The notes beneath the pieces are model-generated. The model was not told where the DNA came from. It did no database searches and saw only the letters and a list, made by a program, of their open reading frames with translations. A DNA stretch of 64,000 nucleotides from positions 1-64,000 of the forward strand of contig NZ_LMPD01000001.1 of NCBI RefSeq assembly GCF_001424305.1, written 5' to 3'. Source of the DNA: Pedobacter sp. Leaf176 (lineage in GTDB: Bacteria > Bacteroidota > Bacteroidia > Sphingobacteriales > Sphingobacteriaceae). How positions within the stretch are numbered: the first letter of the stretch is position 1; each line of letters begins with the position of its first letter. Positions 18,084 through 26,867 of the stretch are shown piece after piece. The translations under genes and the position numbers were made by a program.

Positions 18084-19106
18084 ATGAGTACGAATTCAAA
18101 TAAAATAACAGCTGGTCTACTTGCCTACGGCATGTCTGGAAAAGTTTTCCACGCACCATTTTTGAATGCCCATAACGGCTTTAATCTGAAGGCCGTAGTT
18201 GAGCGCAGCAATAAAAATGCAATAACAGATTATCCGGAAATCATAAGTTATAACAGTGTTGATGAACTTTTAGCTGATGAAGAAATTAAATTGGTAGTGA
18301 TAAATACACCAAATAACCTGCATTACGAGCATTCAAGGGCGGCTTTGGAGAATGGCAAACACATTCTAGTTGAAAAGCCCTTTACCGCAACATCAACACA
18401 GGCTAAAGAATTATTTGATTTAGCAGATAAAGTAGGAAAGCAGATATTCTTTTATCAAAACCGCCGTTGGGATAGTGATTTCGCATCGGTGAAAAAAGTT
18501 CTAGCCAGCGGGAAGTTAGGCAAGCTAAATGAAATGCATTTGCGTTATGATCGGTATAGAAACGTTATTGGCCCAAAAGCTTTTAAAGAAAAGGCGATCG
18601 AAGCAAGTGGCCTACTTTATGATTTAGGTCCGCATCTTTTAGACCAGGTTATCAGTTTATTCGGTAAACCTTTAAGTTTTCATAAAGTTTTAGGTAAAAA
18701 CAGAAAAGACACGCTTGTTGATGATTACTTTACCATTCAGCTATCTTATGCTGACAGCGTAAACGTCTTTGTTACCTCCAGTATGCTGGTCGTAAATCCG
18801 CAGGCCGCTTTCGTTTTGCATGGCGTTTATGGAAGTTTTATTAAACAAAGAGCCGATATACAAGAAGAACAACTACTTGCCGGAATGAAACTGACAGATG
18901 ATGGTTATGGTATCGAGCCTAAAGGTAAAGATGGTTTGTTAACTACGATCGATGATGACGGAAATAAAACGGAAGAAATTATTCCTTCAGAAATTGGAAA
19001 CTATTTACCACTCTTCGACGCCGTTTACGAATCACTAACCACTAACATACCTTATCCTGTAAGTCGAGAAGATGTAATTACACAGTTAGAAATAATAGAA
19101 AGTTAA
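18084..19106 (+). CDS. Gfo/Idh/MocA-family oxidoreductase
   Basis: A 340-residue enzyme with an N-terminal Rossmann fold (AGLLAYGMSGKVFHAPFL). The family's VEKPFT motif follows with the catalytic-region lysine, then a C-terminal alpha/beta domain with GLLYDLGPHLLDQVISLFG, where the histidine is the usual active-site residue. It is a NAD(P)-dependent dehydrogenase acting on a sugar or cyclitol in the cytoplasm; it is close in pattern to the YhhX/YdgJ subgroup. The peptidase gene starts 19 bp downstream and may be co-transcribed. Confidence 0.87.
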   Translation: MSTNSNKITAGLLAYGMSGKVFHAPFLNAHNGFNLKAVVERSNKNAITDYPEIISYNSVDELLADEEIKLVVINTPNNLHYEHSRAALENGKHILVEKPFTATSTQAKELFDLADKVGKQIFFYQNRRWDSDFASVKKVLASGKLGKLNEMHLRYDRYRNVIGPKAFKEKAIEASGLLYDLGPHLLDQVISLFGKPLSFHKVLGKNRKDTLVDDYFTIQLSYADSVNVFVTSSMLVVNPQAAFVLHGVYGSFIKQRADIQEEQLLAGMKLTDDGYGIEPKGKDGLLTTIDDDGNKTEEIIPSEIGNYLPLFDAVYESLTTNIPYPVSREDVITQLEIIES

Positions 19107-19125
19107 TACATTCTTCAATCTCCTT

Positions 19126-19899
19126 ATGAACTCCTTGCCCTTTGCCTATTTAATTCCCATATTTCTTATCGCCCTATATTTTATCCTGCGGAAAAAGAAA
19201 CCTGTAATTGAACCTTTAACAGAAACCGACAGGCAAATTCTAAACGACTACGTGGGCTACTACCATCATCTGGACTCTACTGACAAATTAAAATTCGAAC
19301 AGAAAGTTGCTGAATTTTTTAGTGCCGTAAAAATCGAAGGCGTTGGCGTTGAAATGACTACACTGGACGAGTTGTTGATTGCATCAAGCGCTGTAATTCC
19401 GATTTTCGGATTTAGCGACTGGCAATATAAAAATCTGACGAGCGTTTTGCTTTATCCGGATACTTTTGATAAAGACTTTCAATTTGAAGGAGCTGAAAGA
19501 AATATTATGGGCATGGTAGGCAGTGGCTATATGAACGGGCAAATGATTTTATCCCGATCTGCGTTAAGACATGGGTTTTCGAAAAGTGCTGGTAAAGAGA
19601 ATACAGCCATTCATGAGTTTGTACATCTTTTAGATAAATCTGATGGTGCAACAGATGGTGTTCCGGAAAATTTGATGAGCCATGAATATACTTTGCCCTG
19701 GATAAAAATGATGCACGAGGAAATAAAACGAATTGAAAATAATAAATCGGATATCAACCCTTATGCGATTACCAATGAGGCAGAATTTTTTGCTGTCGTT
19801 TCGGAATATTTTTTCGAAAAACCTGAATTACTTAAAGAAAAACATCCTGATTTATACCAGCAATTATGTCACATTTTTGCTCAGCAACCCGCCGGATAA
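19126..19899 (+). CDS. mtfA: MtfA-like zinc peptidase (M90)
   Basis: A 257-residue protein with one N-terminal membrane segment (about 5-22). The peptidase domain has the zinc motif H163-E-F-V-H167 in AIHEFVHLLDKSDG and a downstream NEAEFFAVVSEYFF helix that supplies the third ligand. This is the pattern of MtfA, the Mlc-titrating peptidase. The membrane anchor is an addition to the soluble Escherichia coli protein. Mlc is not expected in this phylum, so the physiological partner is unknown. Confidence 0.8.
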   Translation: MNSLPFAYLIPIFLIALYFILRKKKPVIEPLTETDRQILNDYVGYYHHLDSTDKLKFEQKVAEFFSAVKIEGVGVEMTTLDELLIASSAVIPIFGFSDWQYKNLTSVLLYPDTFDKDFQFEGAERNIMGMVGSGYMNGQMILSRSALRHGFSKSAGKENTAIHEFVHLLDKSDGATDGVPENLMSHEYTLPWIKMMHEEIKRIENNKSDINPYAITNEAEFFAVVSEYFFEKPELLKEKHPDLYQQLCHIFAQQPAG

Positions 19900-19960
19900 C
19901 AGGAACAAAATGAAGATTGCTGTAATCAATTTCAATCACAAAATTAATTAACAACCAATA

Positions 19961-20857
19961 ATGAAAGCATTTAAAATATCCCTATTTATTCTATGCCTGT
20001 CCTCGCTAAGTACCTTTGCACAGAAAACTTACTTGTTGAAACAGGATTATCCAATAGGTAAAAAGTATGGCTATACCATTAATTCTGATCAGATAATTAA
20101 CCAGAAGGTAGATGGAAAAGAACTTAGCTATATTCAGAATGTAGGAACAGATTACCTGTTTGATATTGTTGGTGTAAAAGGCGTGGAAAAAAGTGTCAAG
20201 GTTACTTACAAAAGATTAACTATTAAATCTGTTGGAATGGGCAATGAATTAATTCTCGATTCCGATAAAGAAGAGGCGGGTAAACCGAATCCGTTTTCCG
20301 GTCTGAAAAACGCCAGTTTCAGTATGGTATTGGGTTCAAACGGCAGCGTTAAATCTGTTTCTGGAGTAGGAAAAATGATTGATAGCATGGCGGCAAAAAT
20401 GACAACTGATACTGCTCAGCTTAAGCAGTTTAAATTATCTTTAAGTAAACAGTTTAATGCAGAAGTTATCAGACAAACCATGGAATCATCATTAAAAATT
20501 TTCCCTGAAAAGGCTATTAAGGTTGGTGAAAGCTGGGTGGTTAATACAAAAATGCAAATTACCATGCCAATTGAAGCATTGACAACGTATACACTTAAAG
20601 AAGTTAAAGATAATTTGGCAACGCTTAGCGTAAAAGGGAATCTGGTTTCAAAAGGAAGTTTTGTGGCGATGGGGAACGAAATGCAAACCGATCTTAAAGG
20701 AATAAATATTGGCGATGCACAAATTGACATCAGAACAGGCATGATTTTAAGCAGTCACACCAGAATTGAGTTGTACGGGAAAATGAACGTTGCCAATCAA
20801 GCCATTGATTTTGATATGGAAGGAATAAACAATGTTATAGGCAAAGAAGTAAATTAG
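19961..20857 (+). CDS. Secreted DUF6263-like protein
   Basis: A 298-residue protein with a signal peptide (1-20, cleaved near TFAQ-K) and a beta-rich body starting YLLKQDYPIGKKYGYTIN. This pattern resembles the DUF6263 family of Bacteroidota periplasmic proteins. There is no cysteine for lipidation and no catalytic motif. It lies 61 bp after the MtfA-like gene and convergent with the hydrolase gene. Function unknown. Confidence 0.65.
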   Translation: MKAFKISLFILCLSSLSTFAQKTYLLKQDYPIGKKYGYTINSDQIINQKVDGKELSYIQNVGTDYLFDIVGVKGVEKSVKVTYKRLTIKSVGMGNELILDSDKEEAGKPNPFSGLKNASFSMVLGSNGSVKSVSGVGKMIDSMAAKMTTDTAQLKQFKLSLSKQFNAEVIRQTMESSLKIFPEKAIKVGESWVVNTKMQITMPIEALTTYTLKEVKDNLATLSVKGNLVSKGSFVAMGNEMQTDLKGINIGDAQIDIRTGMILSSHTRIELYGKMNVANQAIDFDMEGINNVIGKEVN

Positions 20858-20874
20858 TGCTGCTTACATTTAAG

Positions 20875-21858
20875 CTATAAACTGCCTGTTAAAGCAACCA
20901 AAAATTCAGTAGGTATTTCAATGTGAGGGATGTGGCCACAAGCTTCAAATTCAACAATTTTTGCGCCCTTTATTTTTACTGCTGTATTTTTACCCAAAAA
21001 TTTGTACTGGCCATAAATTACTTTTTGGTCTTCATTTAACAGCGCTTTTCCAATTATTGTCCTGTCTTCTTTACCAATAAATAAAATTGTTGGCACCTTT
21101 AAATTTGGAAATTCATCTACTACAGGTTCATCATAAATCATTTTATAAGTTAAAGCCGCAACCTTTGCATATTTAGGGAAATCTGCACTGTAAATTACAC
21201 CTGCTGCCACATTGACAAGTGCTTCATATTCAGGTTTCCAATAGGTAAAATAGCTACGATAATATTGACGTATACTTTCGGGTGTGTTTTTAAGCTCACG
21301 TTGGTATTGTTCCTCAACAGTAGACGTTGGGACAAATGTTTTATAGTTTTCTAATCCAATTGGGTTTTCTAACAGAAGTTTATCCATTCTGTCCGGGAAC
21401 ATGAGTGCAAAGCGTGTTGCTAACATTCCGCCCATACTGTGTCCCAAAATAGAAATTTTTTGAATGCCAAGCGTATCCAATAACTTTTTATCCCATTGGG
21501 CAAGTTGTGTAAAACTATAATTGATTATCGGTTTTGATGAACGGCCAAAACCAATCTGGTCAGGAACAATAACCCTGAAACCATTCCCCGCTAAAGCCCG
21601 AATTACATTTCCCCAATAGTAGCCGGCAAAGTTTTTACCATGAAAAAGCATTACTGTTTTGCCGTTAGCGGTACCCGTAGGCGCAACATCCATATATGCC
21701 ATTTTAATATCTTGTCCTTCTACAGAAATTGGTAAATATTTTATCGGATAAGGATATTTCACATTTTCCAGATTGATAGATAATGTATCGATTTTTTGAG
21801 CATAGATGCCTGTAAAAGATATTGTTGTGATGGCAAGTAGAAGTAAAAAACTTTTCAT
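20875..21858 (-). CDS. Secreted alpha/beta hydrolase
   Basis: A 327-residue protein with a signal peptide (1-20). The hydrolase fold has oxyanion segment LFHGKNFAGYYW, nucleophile Ser141 in GHSMGG, an acidic residue in FIGKEDRTIIG and the catalytic His in EACGHIPHIE. Substrate unknown; the pattern suggests an esterase- or dehalogenase-like enzyme of the periplasm. The 3' ends of this gene and the DUF6263-like gene are 17 bp apart and convergent. Confidence 0.87.
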   Translation of the reverse strand: MKSFLLLLAITTISFTGIYAQKIDTLSINLENVKYPYPIKYLPISVEGQDIKMAYMDVAPTGTANGKTVMLFHGKNFAGYYWGNVIRALAGNGFRVIVPDQIGFGRSSKPIINYSFTQLAQWDKKLLDTLGIQKISILGHSMGGMLATRFALMFPDRMDKLLLENPIGLENYKTFVPTSTVEEQYQRELKNTPESIRQYYRSYFTYWKPEYEALVNVAAGVIYSADFPKYAKVAALTYKMIYDEPVVDEFPNLKVPTILFIGKEDRTIIGKALLNEDQKVIYGQYKFLGKNTAVKIKGAKIVEFEACGHIPHIEIPTEFLVALTGSL

Positions 21859-22201
21859 GTTCGAATATTTGTGGCAATATAATTTGCTAATCGGCCTAAT
21901 TTAATAATAATTAAGACTATTGAGCTGACCAAGATAGATTAAAAACCATGCCTATTTTTCATATATGCGAACAGCAGACCATTATAAATTCGATTTGAAC
22001 TTAATTTTTTTTAAATATTCAATCGCATTAAGGCAGAAGCGCGATGCCTGAGGGAAGTAAGACATATCCGATTTGGATATGAATCGCTAACGGCAAGCTA
22101 GCGCTGAATTTAAGGATACTGCTCAAATCGCCAGATACAACCACTTAACGAAACTAAGTTTTATGATGCAAACAGAATACTAGCTGACGATGTAAAAATC
22201 A
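21859..22201. other. Intergenic region with a possible dispersed element
   Basis: No gene is called. Around 22021-22110 is a GC-richer patch with the palindrome CATATCC / GGATATG (22063-22069, 22075-22081). The patch has an open frame without start (AEARCLREVRHIRFGY) that reads like intergenic elements seen in related genomes rather than a protein. Confidence 0.35.
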
Positions 22202-22239
22202 GTAAGCTTTAGGTACCAATACTGGTATCTAAAGCTTAC
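22202..22239 (-). terminator. Long hairpin ending the GntR/ABC operon
   Basis: Seventeen-base arms (22202-22218 and 22223-22239) with one G:U pair and a 4-base loop lie 12 bp after the stop codon of the minus-strand GIN-like gene. There is no immediate T-run on the minus strand, so it is a strong stem but an atypical terminator. Confidence 0.6.
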
Positions 22240-22251
22240 AGAACTCTGTTC

Positions 22252-23103
22252 TTATTTATTAAACAATGTTTTTAAAATCGATGCAGACATGGATACAGAT
22301 GTTGAATCTGATAAACTGCCTGAGGATTTAATTACTTTAATGTTTTCTAATTTCAAATCAGATTTTCCTGATGTTTTGATGTAAAGATTATCAATTTGAA
22401 ATTTTTTACTGTTATCGTTTTGGCCAGAGATGTTAATATCTGAGTTACCCTCAGCATTAATTATTAACGATTTGTATGAAGCCCATTCCGATTCAAAATT
22501 TGAATTTTTAAGCTCTAAATTTACGAATCCAACGTTGAGGTTGTTACTGAAGTTTAACCTATCAACATCATTAGCTATAGCCGTTATTTTATTTATTTTT
22601 GATTCCGAGCCTATAGAAACTTCAGTCATTGAAGTTGTATTCAGCAGTAAAGAATCGGCAGTCGTGCTCAATGATAAGCCTTGTCCCTTTGCCATGCTCA
22701 ACTGTTTAAAGTTTGGTGAATAAATAATCAGCGAAGCATAAGAACTTGCTCCTTTGACTATATCTTTAATGCTCAATTGCAAAGTGCCATTTTCATCAAC
22801 ATTAAATGAAATCGCATTTTTATCTTTCTCTTGAATCTTAATTCCAGCTTTGGAATCCTTAATTAGTTGAATATTTAAAAACATTCCCTTTGCATCGTTT
22901 ATGCTCACTGCCGAAAAAGAGTTAACGATTTCACGGCTACTAAAGCCTTCAGTTGGTGTAGCAAAGCGGTTCATGGTTTTACTCTCTTCTCTAAAAGATT
23001 TTGCATCCCTATAGTTCATTTTAACCGTTATGGCAACAACGATAATTGGAATTATTATCAGGGAAACTGCCAGTGCAATTAATAGTTTATTACTTGTTTT
23101 CAT
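22252..23103 (-). CDS. Membrane-anchored GIN-like protein (DUF2807-like)
   Basis: The protein begins MKTSNKLLIALAVSLIIIPI with an N-terminal membrane segment. A roughly 240-residue beta-repeat body follows (FSAVSINDAKGMFLNIQL, then many N/S/I-rich turns) resembling DUF2807/GIN proteins and related to the two at 264 and 4723 in pattern only. I place the start at 23103, 4 bp after the GntR stop; the frame is open to 23169 but would overlap GntR. It is the last gene of the operon. Such proteins often accompany GntR/ABC loci; its function is not known. Confidence 0.7.
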   Translation of the reverse strand: MKTSNKLLIALAVSLIIIPIIVVAITVKMNYRDAKSFREESKTMNRFATPTEGFSSREIVNSFSAVSINDAKGMFLNIQLIKDSKAGIKIQEKDKNAISFNVDENGTLQLSIKDIVKGASSYASLIIYSPNFKQLSMAKGQGLSLSTTADSLLLNTTSMTEVSIGSESKINKITAIANDVDRLNFSNNLNVGFVNLELKNSNFESEWASYKSLIINAEGNSDINISGQNDNSKKFQIDNLYIKTSGKSDLKLENIKVIKSSGSLSDSTSVSMSASILKTLFNK

Positions 23104-23107
23104 GTCT

Positions 23108-23482
23108 TTAAGCGTTAAAATTTTCTTCAACAAACAATTCATATTTGGCTTTGAGTTCATCAAAACCAATGTTCAGCAGGTAGATGTTTCTAAATACCAC
23201 GGGTAATTCATCATCAATAAACTGCACTTTTCTATAACTCTTCACATTTTCAGTTGCACTTTCACCAACAAAGAAGCCAATACCTCTTTTATTATTAATG
23301 ATATTTTTATTTTGCAATAATTCGTATGTGCGCATTACAGTGTTGGGGTTAACTTCCATTTCTACAGCCAGTTCCCTAACTGAAGGCACTTTTTCGTCGG
23401 CTTTCCATTTTCCTAGCAAAATATGTTCGCAAACATAATCTGCTATTTGAAGGTATATTGCCTTATTATCTCTAAATTCCAT
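23108..23482 (-). CDS. YtrA-type GntR transcriptional regulator
   Basis: A 124-residue protein with a GntR winged-helix domain (about 8-75: IYLQIADYVCEHILLGKW, VPSVRELAVEMEVNPNTVMRTYELLQ). Only a short C-terminal dimerisation tail follows, the mark of the YtrA subfamily. These regulators usually repress the ABC genes beside them. It sits third in a minus-strand operon behind the ATPase and permease. The palindrome at 25158-25177 before the first gene is a fitting operator. Confidence 0.88.
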   Translation of the reverse strand: MEFRDNKAIYLQIADYVCEHILLGKWKADEKVPSVRELAVEMEVNPNTVMRTYELLQNKNIINNKRGIGFFVGESATENVKSYRKVQFIDDELPVVFRNIYLLNIGFDELKAKYELFVEENFNA

Positions 23483-23501
23483 ATGTATACCAATTAAAAA
23501 A

Positions 23502-24320
23502 TTAAACCTCTTTCTCTTTCAGGCGCACGTAAGCTATCGCCCAGAAAATTAATGTTAAGGCTGTTGTTACCAGAAAAATCAGTAGAAATGCTAAGTCCTC
23601 TTTATTCTGGTGAGCACCATGGTGAACACTAACCATATTGCGCGTTAATAGGCTTGCCGATTTGTAAATGATGTAGCTTGCTGCGCCAATGAAAATCATA
23701 ACCGAAATTGCTGTTTTGATGTAGTGAAACCTATTGAAATATACAGAGCCCAGAAGAAAAATACTGGTAACAAGAAAAGGTATTGCAATTAAATGCAAAA
23801 AATAATTTCTATAGTTTTCTTCATTTACGATTTGGGCAGAAATGCTTTCGGCAGCTTTTGGAAATGTAGTTTTAGCGCCACCCACTTTAAATTCTGAAAG
23901 ATGTGCATTAATGTATTTTACAAAAGACAGATCGACGAGATAAAACAAAACTAAATATGTGGCAAGGCTAAGGATAGCCGTATAAAAAACAGCACCTAAG
24001 AACTTTTCAAATGTAGAGGCGGGTGTCATCAGCTCAAAAATTGCCCTCGATTTTTGACCCATCAAGGCAAAATAGCTGCTTGCAACTACGCTTATAAAAA
24101 TGAAACCCAGGATTAGGAATAAGCCGTATCTAAAGCGCATATCTAAATTTCCGTCGCTATCGTAGTTATTATATCTCGACGGAGCTGGCACGTTCCAGGC
24201 ATAAAAGCCAATAACAATTCCAATAATTGCCATAAGGCTTATTAAATATATCTTTCCAAAATCCAGCCATTGTCTTTTAAGCAATAAGCCAAACCTGTTT
24301 ATGTTAAATGTATTGTTCAT
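23502..24320 (-). CDS. ABC transporter membrane subunit
   Basis: A 272-residue protein with six predicted membrane helices and a periplasmic segment around residues 125-160. No extracytoplasmic binding domain is present. It begins 3 bp after the ATPase stop and precedes GntR by 19 bp. In this arrangement it is the permease of an exporter-type ABC system controlled by the YtrA-like regulator. The substrate, possibly an antimicrobial or envelope compound, is inference from B. subtilis Ytr-like systems. Confidence 0.78.
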   Translation of the reverse strand: MNNTFNINRFGLLLKRQWLDFGKIYLISLMAIIGIVIGFYAWNVPAPSRYNNYDSDGNLDMRFRYGLFLILGFIFISVVASSYFALMGQKSRAIFELMTPASTFEKFLGAVFYTAILSLATYLVLFYLVDLSFVKYINAHLSEFKVGGAKTTFPKAAESISAQIVNEENYRNYFLHLIAIPFLVTSIFLLGSVYFNRFHYIKTAISVMIFIGAASYIIYKSASLLTRNMVSVHHGAHQNKEDLAFLLIFLVTTALTLIFWAIAYVRLKEKEV

Positions 24321-24323
24321 CGC

Positions 24324-25151
24324 TTAGTTAAATAGAGGTTTAAATTTGATTTTTTCTGCAAGAATGGCATTAAATAAAAGTTCCATATCCAGTTTGCTGT
24401 CTTCATTATGGTAATTTGGCAGCACGGCGTTATAGCCTGATAAAGAAGCCTCGGCATAAATGATGCTGTCGTCGATTTCTTTTACCTTTTTAAAAGTGAG
24501 TTTCTCTGTAATTTCTTCTACAGATGCCTTCAATGCTACATCGTTTTCATCCAGCATAATAACGGTATCGATTAAATTATCTAAATCCCTTACCTGGTGC
24601 GTTGATATAATAATGCATCTGTCTTCCGTCATTGCTGAAGCCATAATTTTTCTGAACTGTGCTTTTGAGGGGATGTCTAAACCATTGGTTGGCTCATCCA
24701 TAATAACTAATTTAGCTTGTGTTGCCAGGCCAAAAGCAATAATAAATTTTTTCTTTTGGCCATAACTCATGTTAATCAGTTTATTGCTGGCCGGGATGTC
24801 GAATTCTTTCAGCAGCTCTGCGAAATAGCTATGGTTAAAATTTTTATAAAAAGGGGCATTGGCTTTCAAATAAGAATCAATTTTAACCGAAGGCAAATAA
24901 AATTCTTCCGGAATAAAACAGATTTGCTCAAGCAGAGCCGGCTGACGCTTTGCAGGATTGTAACCCATAACGTTTAAAGTGCCACTTTGTGCATAAACCA
25001 GGCCTGCAAGATTTTTTAACAGCGTTGATTTACCCGCGCCGTTTTTTCCAAGCAAACCGTAAATATGACCGTTGCTTAACTGCATACTCATATTTCTAAA
25101 TAGTGGCTTATGCTTGTTGTAACCAAAATTCAAATTGTCAATCTTTATCAT
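24324..25151 (-). CDS. ABC transporter ATPase of the GntR-controlled operon
   Basis: The ATPase has Walker A GKNGAGKS, signature MSYGQKKKFIIAFGLA (first position M, glycine-glutamine kept), Walker B LVIMDEPTNGLD and H-loop IISTHQ. I start at ATG 25151 (MIKIDNLNFGYNKH). The frame is open to 25208, but the extra 19 residues have no family counterpart and run through the palindromic operator. First gene of the operon. Confidence 0.87.
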   Translation of the reverse strand: MIKIDNLNFGYNKHKPLFRNMSMQLSNGHIYGLLGKNGAGKSTLLKNLAGLVYAQSGTLNVMGYNPAKRQPALLEQICFIPEEFYLPSVKIDSYLKANAPFYKNFNHSYFAELLKEFDIPASNKLINMSYGQKKKFIIAFGLATQAKLVIMDEPTNGLDIPSKAQFRKIMASAMTEDRCIIISTHQVRDLDNLIDTVIMLDENDVALKASVEEITEKLTFKKVKEIDDSIIYAEASLSGYNAVLPNYHNEDSKLDMELLFNAILAEKIKFKPLFN

Positions 25152-25157
25152 ATCTAC

Positions 25158-25177
25158 TGTATTAGTTAAATAATACA
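25158..25177. promoter_or_regulatory. Candidate GntR operator
   Basis: A perfect inverted repeat TGTATTA-N6-TAATACA ends 6 bp before the ATPase start. Long-spaced palindromes with TGTA/TACA-like ends are the usual target shape of YtrA-type GntR proteins, and such a regulator is encoded in the same operon. Autoregulation is inferred. Confidence 0.55.
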
Positions 25178-25238
25178 CTAAAGTATGTACTATTTCTATA
25201 TCCTCCAAATTATTTTTGAAAAAAGTTTTACGTAAGGA

Positions 25239-25280
25239 GGAGCGCGTAAGGCGTTTTCAGTCATACGCCCTACGTGCTCC
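25239..25280. repeat. GC-rich palindromic element
   Basis: Fifteen-base arms (25239-25253 and 25266-25280) pair with two G:U-compatible mismatches around a 12-base loop, in otherwise AT-rich DNA between divergent genes. No terminator is needed here, so a dispersed palindromic repeat is the better reading. Confidence 0.55.
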
Positions 25281-25390
25281 GCTCCTCGCGCTTTGCCAAA
25301 GGGCCATGAAAAGGTAAAATATCAGTCCAATAACTATTGCATTAAAACATCCTTAACTTGCCAATTGTATTTATATAACAACAGGATTTT

Positions 25391-25786
25391 ATGGATAGAA
25401 ATTGGGCTTACTTACTCGGTCGATTAGCAATCGGATTAAGTTTCTTTGGACATGGATTAGTACGCTTACCCAAACTAGCCGGTTTTAGTAATTGGATGAT
25501 GGGGCAATTTTCAAAGTCGGCTTTGCCGGATTTTCTGGTTTTGCCTTTTAGTTATGCTTTGCCTGTTTTGGAGTTTGCTTCGGGACTACTCATTCTGATC
25601 GGATTGTTTACCAGACAAAGTTTACTATTGGCAGGAGCAGTTTCTTTAGCCCTGATATTTGGAACAACAATGATAGAAAATTGGGAAGCTTTGGTATCGC
25701 AACTCATTCACGTGGCGTTTCTAGCCTTTTTGTTGGCTTATTTACCATTAAATATTTATGCGATTGATAATAAATTAAAAAAATAA
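25391..25786 (+). CDS. DoxX-family membrane protein
   Basis: A 131-residue protein with four membrane helices and the DoxX start LGRLAIGLSFFGHGLVRLPKL. The GLLILIGLFTRQSLLLAGAV segment is typical. DoxX proteins are quinone-linked or redox-associated membrane proteins of unclear biochemistry. The aldo/keto reductase gene begins 2 bp after its stop, so a redox operon is likely. Confidence 0.85.
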   Translation: MDRNWAYLLGRLAIGLSFFGHGLVRLPKLAGFSNWMMGQFSKSALPDFLVLPFSYALPVLEFASGLLILIGLFTRQSLLLAGAVSLALIFGTTMIENWEALVSQLIHVAFLAFLLAYLPLNIYAIDNKLKK

Positions 25787-25788
25787 TT

Positions 25789-26778
25789 ATGGAATACAGA
25801 AGAATTGGAAATTCAGATTTAGAACTTTCAGTAATCACTTTCGGGGCATGGGCTGCCGGTGGCTGGATGTGGGGTAGTACGGATAGAAATGATGCGATTA
25901 ACGCAATAAAAGCGGGTTATGATTTAGGTGTAACTTCGATTGATACGGCTCCGATTTATGGTCAGGGCGATAGCGAAGAAATTGTGGGTGATGCAATCAA
26001 AGGAATTTCAAGAGATAAGCTGCAGATTGTAACCAAGTTCGGAATGCGCTGGGATTTAGATAAAGGTGAGCTGGCAATGAAATCTAAAAACAATGATGGT
26101 AAGGACATCAACATTTATAAATACGCAGGTAAAGACAGCGTAATCTACGAATGTGAGCAATCATTGAAGCGTTTAGGAACAGATTATATCGATTTATATC
26201 AGATTCACTGGCCTGATGTAACGACGCCAATAAGCGAGACTTTCGAAGCGGTTGCACGTTTAATTGAGCAGGGCAAAGTGCGTTATGCCGGTGTTTGCAA
26301 TTACAACGCCGAACAGTTGAAAGAAGCTGATAAAACTTTAAATATGGTTTCGAACCAGATTCCTTTTAGTATGGTTAATCGTGGTGTTGAAGATGAAACT
26401 GTACCACACTGTATTGAAAACAATAAATCTATTCTAGCGTACAGCCCTATGGAACGGGGTTTATTAACCGGAAAAATGACAGCCGGTTATAAATTTGAAG
26501 AGGGCGATCATCGTAAAGGGAACAAATTTTTCCTTCCTGAAAACATAGATAAAACAAATGCATTTTTAGCGAAGATCAAGCCTTTGGCGGATGAAAAAAA
26601 TGCATCTTTGTCGCAACTGGTTTTGCGATGGACAATAGAACGCCCGGGTATTACAATTGCTTTAGTTGGAGCAAGGAATGAAGAACAGTCGATTCAAAAT
26701 GCCAAGGCCGTTGATGTTAAATTAAATAGTGAAGAAATCCAGTTTATCAATACAGAATTAAAAAACGCAGGCTTTTAA
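25789..26778 (+). CDS. Aldo/keto reductase
   Basis: A 329-residue TIM-barrel NADPH-dependent reductase. Catalytic tetrad segments are visible: SIDTAPIYGQGDSEEIVG (Asp and Tyr), IVTKFGMRW (Lys), and YQIHWPD (His). The C-terminal IALVGARNEEQ cofactor motif is intact. It acts on small aldehydes or ketones in the cytosol. It is translationally close to DoxX and 89 bp before the OYE-family reductase. Confidence 0.9.
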   Translation: MEYRRIGNSDLELSVITFGAWAAGGWMWGSTDRNDAINAIKAGYDLGVTSIDTAPIYGQGDSEEIVGDAIKGISRDKLQIVTKFGMRWDLDKGELAMKSKNNDGKDINIYKYAGKDSVIYECEQSLKRLGTDYIDLYQIHWPDVTTPISETFEAVARLIEQGKVRYAGVCNYNAEQLKEADKTLNMVSNQIPFSMVNRGVEDETVPHCIENNKSILAYSPMERGLLTGKMTAGYKFEEGDHRKGNKFFLPENIDKTNAFLAKIKPLADEKNASLSQLVLRWTIERPGITIALVGARNEEQSIQNAKAVDVKLNSEEIQFINTELKNAGF

Positions 26779-26867
26779 AATAATCCAGACTATGCAAACG
26801 TTTCATGATCGAAATTCTTTGTGTACTCTGTTTATTTCTTTATGCCCTTTTTGGTTAAAAAAAACAT

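Noticed and set aside
25152..25208. Upstream start of the ABC ATPase
   Set aside because: The 19 added residues would be encoded by the palindromic operator region and have no counterpart in ABC ATPases.
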